The notes beneath the pieces were generated by a model. It worked only from the letters and a program-made list of their open reading frames with translations. It was not told where the DNA came from and did no database searches. The position numbers and the translations under genes are program-made. DNA of 34,341 nt from Pseudomonadota bacterium (GTDB taxonomy: Bacteria; Pseudomonadota; Alphaproteobacteria; Rhizobiales; Devosiaceae): positions 1 through 34,341 of the forward strand of contig JAEWCE010000129.1 of the NCBI GenBank assembly GCA_023390785.1, written 5' to 3'. Positions 15,023 through 22,197 of this stretch are shown here, in pieces. How positions within the stretch are numbered: the stretch's first letter is position 1; every line of letters starts with the position of its first letter.

Positions 15023-16054
15023 CTAGACCCGCTCGGCCGCCGATTCCATGCCGGGCATGTGGTCGATTTCCTGCCAGCGATGGCAGGCCACCAGCCGTCC
15101 CTCGCCCGCGCCCTCCAGCAACGGCCGCTTCTCGGCGCACAGCCCGATCGCATAGCGGCAGCGCGTACGGAACGTACATCCGGACGGAGGATTGATCGGC
15201 GACGGGATTTCTCCCGTCAGCGCATCGATATTGCGCTCCCGCGCCCGCTTCGGGTCAGCGATCGGCACCGCCGTCAGCAGTGCCTTGGTGTAGGGGTGCT
15301 TGGGATCGTCGTAGAGTTGGTCGCCCGGTGCCAGCTCCACCATGCGGCCGAGATAGAGCACCAGGATGCGGTCCGACACGTGCCGCACCACCGACAGATT
15401 GTGCGAGATGAAGATCAGCGTGAGCCCGAACTGCTCCTTGAGCTCACTCAAGAGGTTGAGGATTTGCGCCTGGATCGACACGTCGAGCGCCGACACCGGC
15501 TCGTCGCAGACGATCAGCTTGGGCTCGGTGATGAGCGCCCGTGCAATGCCGATGCGCTGCGCCTGCCCGCCGGAGAATTCGTGCGGATAGCGGTTGATCA
15601 TCTCGGGCTGCAGGCCCACCGCCTCCATCATCTTCATCACCCGCTCGCGGCGCTGCTGCGCATTGAGCTCGGGCAACAGCGTCTTCAGCGGGTCGGCGAC
15701 GATCTCGCCCACCGTCATGCGCGGATTGAGCGATGCCTGCGGGTCCTGGAAGATGATCTGCAGGTCGCGCCGCTTCCGGCGCATCGACTCCGCATCGAGC
15801 GCCATCAGGTCCTTGCCGAGCCACAGCACGCGGCCCTCGTCTGGCCGCAGCAATTGCAGGATGCAGCGCCCAAGGGTCGATTTGCCACAGCCGCTTTCGC
15901 CGACGATGCCGAGGGTTTCGCCCTGCTGGATGGAGAACGAGATATCCTGCAGCGCCTTGAGCTTCAGCTTCGGCCTGAACATGCCGCCAGCGATCGAGAA
16001 GGTCTTGGACAAATTCTCGATGCGCAGCAGCTCGTTGCTGGTGTCGATGCTCAC
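15023..16054 (-). CDS. oppF: Oligopeptide ABC transporter ATP-binding protein OppF
   Basis: 343-residue ATPase that, with OppD, powers peptide uptake at the cytoplasmic face. Visible are Walker A GESGCGKST (about 53-61), the Q-loop FQDPQASLNPRMTVGEI, the signature FSGGQAQRIGIARAL, Walker B LIVCDEP and the H-loop ISHNLSVV. A C-terminal oligopeptide/dipeptide extension has clustered cysteines (CTFRTRC, LC, ACH). The start is a GTG at 16054 in a GTGA four-base overlap with the oppD stop, supported by an upstream GAGGAGAG; the frame extends further upstream into oppD. It is the last gene of the opp operon. Confidence 0.94.
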   Translation of the reverse strand: MSIDTSNELLRIENLSKTFSIAGGMFRPKLKLKALQDISFSIQQGETLGIVGESGCGKSTLGRCILQLLRPDEGRVLWLGKDLMALDAESMRRKRRDLQIIFQDPQASLNPRMTVGEIVADPLKTLLPELNAQQRRERVMKMMEAVGLQPEMINRYPHEFSGGQAQRIGIARALITEPKLIVCDEPVSALDVSIQAQILNLLSELKEQFGLTLIFISHNLSVVRHVSDRILVLYLGRMVELAPGDQLYDDPKHPYTKALLTAVPIADPKRARERNIDALTGEIPSPINPPSGCTFRTRCRYAIGLCAEKRPLLEGAGEGRLVACHRWQEIDHMPGMESAAERV

Positions 16055-17037
16055 GCCGCACTCTCCTCTGCAACAAGCGCGCGGGCATAGTGGCACGCCT
16101 TCCTGCGGCTGCCCTCGCCGAACTCGAGCAATTGCGGCACCTCGCTGAAACACCGTTCGAAGCGGAAGGCGCAGCGCGGATGGAAGGCGCAGCCACGCGG
16201 CAGGTGCTCGAGGTTCGGCGGCGAGCCGCTGATGGAATTGAGCCGTTCGGTCTTTTCCTCGACGTTGGGCGTCGAGTTGAGCAGGCCCAGCGTATAGGGA
16301 TGCCGCGGGTCGTAGAACAGCTCGTCGACCGCGCCGGTCTCGACCGCCCGGCCCGCATACATCACCATCATGCGGTTCGCGAGGCCGGCCACCACACCCA
16401 GATCGTGCGTAATGATGATCAGCGCCGTGCCGAACTCCGCCGTAAGCGACTTGAACAGCTCGAGCATCTGCGCCTGTACGGTGACGTCGAGGGCCGTGGT
16501 GGGCTCGTCGGCGATCAGGAGCTTCGGCCGGCACAATAGCGCCATCGCAATCATGATGCGCTGCCGCATGCCGCCCGAACATTCGTGCGGGAAACGGGTG
16601 AAGATGTTGCGGGCGTCGGGAAGCTTGACCGCATCGAGCATGCGGATCGCCTCGGCCTGCGCCGCGGCCCTGCTCATCGCCTTGTGCAGCACCAGGACTT
16701 CGACCAGTTGCTCACCCACCCGGATGTAGGGATTGAGCGAGGTCATCGGGTCCTGGAAGATCATGGCGATCTTTTCGGCGCGCACCTTGTTCAGCTTGGC
16801 CTCCGGCAAGCCCAGGATTTCCTGGCCCTCGAACAGCACGCTGCCCGATGAAAAGCCGTTCTGCGCCAAAAGCCCGATGAGCGAAAACGCGGTCTGCGTC
16901 TTGCCCGAGCCGCTCTCGCCGACGATCGCCAGCGTCTCGCCCTGCTCGAGTGAGAAGCTGACCTTGTTGACGACCTGAATGTCGCGGCCGGGCATGTGGA
17001 ACCCGATCGACAGATCCTTGACTTCGAGTAGCGGCAT
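16051..17037 (-). CDS. oppD: Oligopeptide ABC transporter ATP-binding protein OppD
   Basis: 328-residue ATPase, partner of OppF. Walker A is GESGSGKTQ (about 40-48), the Q-loop region is FQDPMTSLNPY, Walker B is LLIADEPTTALD and the H-loop is ITHDLGVVAG. The signature reads CSGGMRQR, with Cys where Leu or Phe is usual. The C-terminal extension carries the four-cysteine pattern typical of OppD/DppD (GCAFHPRC, ERC, ACH). Its ATG shares one base with the TAA of oppC (TAATG), and its TGA overlaps the GTG of oppF, so translation through the operon is tightly coupled. If oppC is truly broken, this gene may still be translated by reinitiation. Confidence 0.94.
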   Translation of the reverse strand: MPLLEVKDLSIGFHMPGRDIQVVNKVSFSLEQGETLAIVGESGSGKTQTAFSLIGLLAQNGFSSGSVLFEGQEILGLPEAKLNKVRAEKIAMIFQDPMTSLNPYIRVGEQLVEVLVLHKAMSRAAAQAEAIRMLDAVKLPDARNIFTRFPHECSGGMRQRIMIAMALLCRPKLLIADEPTTALDVTVQAQMLELFKSLTAEFGTALIIITHDLGVVAGLANRMMVMYAGRAVETGAVDELFYDPRHPYTLGLLNSTPNVEEKTERLNSISGSPPNLEHLPRGCAFHPRCAFRFERCFSEVPQLLEFGEGSRRKACHYARALVAEESAA

Positions 17038-17968
17038 TAGCGGTCCTTCGGGTCGAGCGCATCACGCAGCCCGTCCCCGGCAAAAAAGAAACTGAACAGG
17101 ATGACGACGAAGAAGGCGAGCGGGAAGCCGATCTGCCACAGCTCACCATATTGCATCGTCTGCGCGCCTTCCGAGATGAGGGCGCCAAGCGACGTGTTGG
17201 GCTCCTGGATGCCGAGGCCCAGGAACGAAATGAAGCTTTCGAGCAGGATGATCTCGGGGATCAGCAGCGTCGCATAGACCACCACGATGCCCAGCAGGTT
17301 CGGCACGATGTGACGGAACACTACGGCGAGCGGCTTGACGCCGGTGGCGATGGCCGCCTCGACGAATTCGCGGTTCTTGAGCGTCAGCGTCTGCCCGCGC
17401 ACCACGCGGGCCATGCCGAGCCACGAGATGAGCCCGATGCCCATGAACAGCACGACGAACGAGCGGCCGAAGATGATCAGCATCAGGATCAGGATGAACA
17501 GGAACGGGATCGAATAGATGATGTCGACGAAGCGCATCATGGCGCTGTCGAGCCGGCCGCCGAAATAGCCCGCGACCGCGCCATAAAGCGTACCGACGAC
17601 CACCGCCACGGCGGCACCGAGGATGCCGACCGCCAGCGAAATCTGCGTGCCCTGGATCACGCGCGAAACAGGTCACGGCCAACCTCATCGGCGCCGAAGA
17701 AGTGCCCGGTCTCGATCGACGGCTGGCCCTTCTCCGCCACCATGCCGATGATGCTCCAGTCGATCTTTTCGATCGACCAGGCCGCAAAGAACGGTCCGAT
17801 GAAGGTAAACAGCACCACCGCGATCAGCACGATGACACTGACCACCGCAGCCTTGTTGCGCATGAAGCGCACGCCGGCATCCTGCCAGAGCGAGCGCCCC
17901 TTGATCAGCGCCGCCGGCCCGACCTCGGGCTCCGCGCTTGGGGTTTCGACACGTGTTTCAGCCAGCAT
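17037..17968 (-). pseudogene. oppC: Oligopeptide ABC transporter permease OppC, interrupted by a -1 type frameshift
   Basis: Two adjacent frames together make a full-length OppC of about 310 residues. The first (17968 down to 17657, 103 residues) holds the N-terminal helix (VVSVIVLIAVVLFTFIGPFF) and ends in HFFGADEVGRDLFRA-stop. The second (from a GTG at 17660 down to 17037, 207 residues) resumes at IQGTQISLAVG and carries the remaining helices, YFGGRLDSAMMRFVD and the coupling loop FVEAAIATGVKPLAV. The break falls inside the conserved GRDLF-x-R region. One extra base after the TTT codon (making ...TTTGCGCGC...) would restore an uninterrupted reading. The join is a GTGA overlap, so reinitiation could still yield two polypeptides. 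Alternatives are a sequencing or assembly error, or a real inactivating mutation. The start ATG at 17968 has AGGAG nine bases upstream. Confidence 0.85.
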
Positions 17969-17980
17969 TCTTGTTGGCTC

Positions 17981-18904
17981 CTAGTAGCGAATCTTCGGAT
18001 CGATCCATGCATAGAGCACGTCGACCACCAGATTGCCGGCGATGGTAAGGGCACCGAGCAGCACAGTAACGCCCAGGATCGTCGAATAGTCGCGGTTGAG
18101 CGCGCTGTTGACGAACCACTGGCCAATGCCGCCGGTGGAGAAATAGAGATCGACCACCACCGAACCAGTGATCATGCCGACGAACACGGGCCCCAGATAC
18201 GACACCACCGGCAGCAGCGCCGGCTTCAGCGCATGCTTGATCACCACCTTGTAGCCCGGCAGCCCCTTGGCTCGCGCCGTGCGGATGAAATTGGAATGCA
18301 GCACCTCGAGCATCGACGAGCGGGTGATGCGCGCGATGTTGGCGAGGTAGGTGGCTGAGAGCGCGATGACCGGCATGATCACGTACGGCCACTTGCCGTC
18401 GTTCCAGCCGCCGCCCGGCAGCCAGTGTAGCCACAGCGTGAAGATCAGCACCAGGATCGGTGCCAGCACGAAGTTCGGCACCACCTGCGCGCCGATGGTC
18501 ACGCCCACGGCGAGATAGTCGGCCCAGCTGTTCTGCCTCACCGCGGCGATCACTCCCATGCTGATGCCAACGACGCCGGCCACGATGAAGGCCCAGAAGC
18601 CGTAGGTCAGGGTGACGGGAAATCCCTGCGCGATGATGTCATTGACCGAGCGGTCCTTGTATTTGAACGACGGCCCGAAATCGAAATGTACGACGATGTT
18701 CCAGACGTACTCCACCAATTGCTGCCATTCAGGCTTGTCGAGGCCGTAGCGGGCATAGATGTTGGCGAGGACGTCGCGCGGCAGGTTCTTTTCGCCGGTA
18801 AACGGATTGCCCGGCGCCATCTTCATCAAGAAGAAGGACAACACGATCAGCACCAGCAGCGTGGGGATCGCTATGGCCAACCGCTTGAGAATGAAAAGCA
18901 GCAT
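17981..18904 (-). CDS. oppB: Oligopeptide ABC transporter permease OppB
   Basis: 307-residue inner-membrane permease of the peptide importer. The start is the ATG at 18904 giving MLLFILKRLAIAIPTLL, the typical OppB/DppB amino end; a TTG at 18940 would add 12 unconserved residues. Visible features are the first helix, the periplasmic segment with YGLDKPEWQQLVEYV and FGPSFKYKDRSV, about six membrane helices and the coupling loop FIRTARAKGLPGYKVVIKHALKPALLP. It lies 88 bp after oppA, separated from it by a strong hairpin, and 12 bp before oppC. Confidence 0.93.
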   Translation of the reverse strand: MLLFILKRLAIAIPTLLVLIVLSFFLMKMAPGNPFTGEKNLPRDVLANIYARYGLDKPEWQQLVEYVWNIVVHFDFGPSFKYKDRSVNDIIAQGFPVTLTYGFWAFIVAGVVGISMGVIAAVRQNSWADYLAVGVTIGAQVVPNFVLAPILVLIFTLWLHWLPGGGWNDGKWPYVIMPVIALSATYLANIARITRSSMLEVLHSNFIRTARAKGLPGYKVVIKHALKPALLPVVSYLGPVFVGMITGSVVVDLYFSTGGIGQWFVNSALNRDYSTILGVTVLLGALTIAGNLVVDVLYAWIDPKIRY

Positions 18905-18945
18905 ATAGAGGTGTTCCAGTTCGATGCGGGATGACCGCAATGGCT

Positions 18946-18975
18946 GAAGCCCCGCGCAAATATGCGCGGGGCTTC
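18946..18975 (-). repeat. Intercistronic hairpin between oppA and oppB
   Basis: Perfect 13-bp inverted repeat GAAGCCCCGCGCA / TGCGCGGGGCTTC with a four-base loop. It lies 17 bases past the oppA stop and about 40 bases before the oppB ATG. On the coding (minus) strand no T-run follows, so it is more likely an mRNA-stabilising or attenuating structure that raises binding-protein expression over the membrane components than a true terminator. Confidence 0.8.
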
Positions 18976-18992
18976 GATCTCAGACGTCAGGT

Positions 18993-20627
18993 TCAACCTT
19001 CAGTCTTGTAGAGGTCCTTGCCGTACCAGACCTGCTCGACGTTGTCGTAGGGCCAGCCCTTCACATTCGTCTTCTGCAGGAACACCTTGGTGTAGAAGTA
19101 GATCGGGATGATCGGAATGTCCTTGGCAACCTGCTGTTCGATCTGCAGGTACTGCTGGTTCGGATCTTCCGAGGTCGACGACTCCTTGAGCCACTTGTCG
19201 ACATCCGGGTTCGAGTAGCCCGAGTTGTTCTGCGACGATGTCGAATCCATCAGGCCTTCGAAGGTCGAAGCCTCGTTGTAGTCACCGCACCAGGCGTCGC
19301 GCGACACTTCGAAATCGCGCTGATGGCGCTTGTCGAGCAGGGTGGCGAACTCCATGTCCTGCAGCGTCATGTTGATGCCAAGCTTCTCCTTGAGCATCTG
19401 CGACACCACCGTGGCGATCTTCTTGTGCGCTTCCGAGGTGTTGTAGACGTAGGTGAAGCTGATCGGCTTGTCCGGGCCGTAGCCGGCGTCGGCGAGCAGC
19501 TGCTTGGCCTTGGCGTCACGGTCGGCCTGGCTCATCTTCGCCATTTCGACGTCCGGCGCCTTGAAGCCTGCGGTGGCCGGCGGCGTGAAGAAGTAGGCCG
19601 GGATCTGGCCGCCTTGAAGCACGTTGTTGACGATCACGTCGCGGTCGATTGCCATCGAGATGGCCTCACGCACGCGCACGTCCTTGAGCGCCTCGACCGG
19701 CTGCTTGTCGGTCATGTTGATGTCGAAATAGTAGGTGCACAGCTGCGGCACCGAATGGGCCTCATCCGGGTACTTCTGCTTCATGCTCGGATACTGGCCG
19801 GCCGGCACGTCGGTCTGGTCGACCTCGCCCGACAGGTACCGGGTCACGCCCTGGTTCTCGTCGTTGATGGTGAGGAAGTTGATGGTTTCGAGCACGGTGT
19901 GCTCGTTGTCCCAGTATTTCGGGTTGCGCTTGAGGGTCACGCGCTCGCCGGGCTTGTTCTCGGCCAGCACGTAAGCGCCGTTGCCGACAATGTTCTCGGG
20001 CTTGGTCCAGTCGTTGCCGAACTTCTCGACCACCTTCTGCGGGATCGGGAACAGCGTGGCGTGCGCGGTGGCGCGAACGAAATACGGAACCGACTTGTTG
20101 AGATCGACCTCGAGGGTCTTGTCGTCGATCGCTTTCACGCCGAGCTGGTCCGGCGGCATCTTGCCGGCGACGATATCGTCAGCGTTCTTTACGCCCAGAA
20201 GACCGGGAAAGTAGGAGTAGTTGGAGGCTGTCTTGGGATCGACCGCACGTTGCCAGCTGTAGACGAAGTCGCTGGCCTTGACGGGATCGCCGTTCGACCA
20301 CACCGCATCGCGCAGGTGGAAGGTGAATACGGTGTTGTCCGCATTGACGTCATAGCTCTCGGCGGCGCCGGGAACCGGATTGCCCTTGGCATCTTCGTTG
20401 TAGAGGCCCTCGAAGAGGTTGCCCACCACATACGACGTGTCGACGTCTTCGACGATGTCGGGGTCGAGCGAATTGATGTTGTCGAGCACGCGGTAGTTGA
20501 AGGTCTGGTCCGCGGCGAGCTTGGTGCCGTCGGGCACACTGGCGGCGAAAGCGGGCATCGTAAGGGCGGTAGTGCCCAGAAGGGTCACCGCGACCGCGGC
20601 CGCCCCCAGAATGGCTTGGAGTTTCAT
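18993..20627 (-). CDS. oppA: Periplasmic oligopeptide-binding protein OppA (SBP family 5)
   Basis: 544-residue receptor of the importer. A Sec signal peptide is evident: MKLQ, then a hydrophobic core and AFA, with cleavage near residue 28. The mature protein has the family-5 features of OppA/MppA: VGNLFEGLYNEDAKGNPVPGAAESYDV, FHLRDAVWSNGDPVKASDFVYSWQRAVDP, GNGAYVL and VREAISMAIDRDVIV. The ATG at 20627 is preceded by AAAGGAG about 11 bases upstream. It is the first gene of oppABCDF, with a recognisable promoter about 100 bp upstream and a palindrome resembling the fad operators next to it. It probably binds short peptides; MppA-like murein-peptide binding cannot be excluded. Confidence 0.94.
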   Translation of the reverse strand: MKLQAILGAAAVAVTLLGTTALTMPAFAASVPDGTKLAADQTFNYRVLDNINSLDPDIVEDVDTSYVVGNLFEGLYNEDAKGNPVPGAAESYDVNADNTVFTFHLRDAVWSNGDPVKASDFVYSWQRAVDPKTASNYSYFPGLLGVKNADDIVAGKMPPDQLGVKAIDDKTLEVDLNKSVPYFVRATAHATLFPIPQKVVEKFGNDWTKPENIVGNGAYVLAENKPGERVTLKRNPKYWDNEHTVLETINFLTINDENQGVTRYLSGEVDQTDVPAGQYPSMKQKYPDEAHSVPQLCTYYFDINMTDKQPVEALKDVRVREAISMAIDRDVIVNNVLQGGQIPAYFFTPPATAGFKAPDVEMAKMSQADRDAKAKQLLADAGYGPDKPISFTYVYNTSEAHKKIATVVSQMLKEKLGINMTLQDMEFATLLDKRHQRDFEVSRDAWCGDYNEASTFEGLMDSTSSQNNSGYSNPDVDKWLKESSTSEDPNQQYLQIEQQVAKDIPIIPIYFYTKVFLQKTNVKGWPYDNVEQVWYGKDLYKTEG

Positions 20628-20733
20628 TGGAATCCCATCTCCTTTTTGACGTTTCCCGACAGCCCGGAGTTCATTGCTCCGGGCACTTCTTTTGGGCCCG
20701 CGGATTTGACCCGCCGGTCAAGATTAGCCGAAC

Positions 20734-20785
20734 CCTATATGGCAAAAGCGTCCACTGACAAGCGAAAGCATGACGTAAGCGTCAA
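20734..20785 (-). promoter_or_regulatory. Probable oppA promoter with upstream fad-type operator
   Basis: On the minus strand: the operator-like TTGACGCTTACGTCAT (20785-20770), then nine bases later TTGTCA (20761-20756), a 16-bp spacer and TATAGG (20739-20734). The predicted leader is about 100 bases. The operator matches the site upstream of fadD (TTGACGCTTAGGTCAA) at 14 of 16 positions. The 285-bp gap between fadI and oppA holds nothing else recognisable. Confidence 0.55.
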
Positions 20786-20912
20786 GTGCTCGACGATGCG
20801 TCTTAATGCATTGAATCGCATGCGCATTCGGTAGGACGACGGTTACGCCCCCGCCGGACGCGTGGCGCCGGTCGATGGCTGGCACCTGAACCGATCGGCA
20901 TGGCGTGCAAAG

Positions 20913-22196
20913 TCAGGCGGCACGCTCGATGATCGCGGTTACCCCCTGCCCTCCGGCGGTGCACACGGAAATCAGGGCACGCTGCTTCATTTCGGTTGCC
21001 AGTTCCTTGGCGGCCAGGCCGAGTATGCGGGCGCCGGTGGCGGCGAATGGGTGGCCGTATGCGAGGCTCGACCCCTTCGGGTTGAGCTTGCTGCGGTCGA
21101 TCGAACCCAGCGGGGCGTCCCGGCCGAGCACGGTGCGGCAATAATCGGGATCCTCCCAGGCCTTGAGCGTGCATAGCACCTGCGCCGCGAACGCTTCGTT
21201 GATCTCGTAGAGGTCGAAATCCTGCAGCGCCAGCCCGGCGCGTTCCAGCATGCGGCTCACCGCGATCGTCGGCGCCATCAACAATCCGTCGCCGTGCGCA
21301 AAGTCGTTGGCGGCGACCTGCCCGAACGTCAGATAGGCGAGGATCGGTAATCCGCGCGCCTTCGCCCACTCGTCGCTGGCTAGCAGCACTGCCGCCGCGC
21401 CATCGGTGAGCGGCGTCGAATTGGCCGCGGTGAGCGTACCCTCGCCGGAACTCCGGTCGAACGCCGGCTTCATCGTCGCCATCTTCTCAAGGCTGGTGTC
21501 GGCCCGGACGTTGTTGTCCTTGAGCACGCCGGCGAACGGCACGATCAAATCATCGTGGAAGCCTTCGTCATAGGCGCGCGCCGCGTTCAGATGGCTGGCG
21601 AGCGCCAGCTCGTCCTGCGCCTCGCGCGAAACCTCCCACTGCCGGGCCATCAACTCGCAATGCTCGCCCATGCTGAGCCCGGTCCGCGGCTCCTGCGTCG
21701 ACGGCGCCACCGGCGCCAGCTCACCCATGGTGAAGCCCTTGAACACCGCGAGCTTCTCCCTGGGCGTGCGGGCCCTGTTGAGTTCGACCAGCCGGTGCTG
21801 GAATTTCGTTCCAAAGACGATCGGCGAGTCCGAGACGGTGTCCGTGCCGCAGGCAATGCCGCTATCGATCTCGCCGGTGGCGATCTTGGCACCGAGGCTG
21901 AGCGCCGCCTGCAGGCTGGTGCCGCAGGCGATCTGCATGCTGGTCCCTGGGGTACGCGGCGAAAATCCTGCATCGAGCGCTGCCTCGCGCGCCAGGTTGA
22001 AATCGCGGCTGTGCGACAGCACGGCGCCGCCCATGATTTCGCTCACCGGCTCGCCCCTCAACCCGAACTTGTCAGCGACGCCGCCCAGCGCCGCCGTCAG
22101 CATGGTGAGGTTGGAGGCCTCGGCATAGCCTGTGTAGGCGCGGCAGAACGGGATACGCGCCGACCCGACAATGGCGATCTTTCGCAATTCCGCCAT
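20913..22196 (-). CDS. fadI: Acetyl-CoA C-acyltransferase (FadI-type thiolase)
   Basis: 427-residue thiolase catalysing the last step of beta-oxidation, thiolysis of 3-ketoacyl-CoA to acetyl-CoA and a shortened acyl-CoA. The nucleophilic cysteine is Cys91 in MQIACGTSLQAA. The NEAFAAQ block, YGHPFAATGAR with the catalytic His and the C-terminal CTAGGQG with the second active cysteine are all present. The ATG at 22196 follows the fadJ stop by one base, so the two subunits of the trifunctional complex are translationally coupled. A longer upstream frame overlaps fadJ and begins with unconserved Arg/Ser residues, so it is rejected. It is the last gene of fadE-fadJ-fadI; no clear terminator was found after it. 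Confidence 0.94.
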   Translation of the reverse strand: MAELRKIAIVGSARIPFCRAYTGYAEASNLTMLTAALGGVADKFGLRGEPVSEIMGGAVLSHSRDFNLAREAALDAGFSPRTPGTSMQIACGTSLQAALSLGAKIATGEIDSGIACGTDTVSDSPIVFGTKFQHRLVELNRARTPREKLAVFKGFTMGELAPVAPSTQEPRTGLSMGEHCELMARQWEVSREAQDELALASHLNAARAYDEGFHDDLIVPFAGVLKDNNVRADTSLEKMATMKPAFDRSSGEGTLTAANSTPLTDGAAAVLLASDEWAKARGLPILAYLTFGQVAANDFAHGDGLLMAPTIAVSRMLERAGLALQDFDLYEINEAFAAQVLCTLKAWEDPDYCRTVLGRDAPLGSIDRSKLNPKGSSLAYGHPFAATGARILGLAAKELATEMKQRALISVCTAGGQGVTAIIERAA

Positions 22197-22197
22197 T

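Noticed and set aside
17655..17672. Programmed -1 frameshift site in oppC
   Set aside because: No X-XXY-YYZ slippery heptamer or obvious downstream pseudoknot, and OppC is not known to need recoding; a one-base deletion or sequence error explains it better.
20646..20661. TTGACGTTTCCCGACA just upstream of oppA
   Set aside because: Only the left half matches the operator consensus and it lies in the predicted 5' untranslated region; too weak to call.
19323..20834. 503-residue plus-strand frame antisense to oppA
   Set aside because: Repetitive Val/Gly/Leu/His composition, opposite a well-supported binding-protein gene, with no family features.
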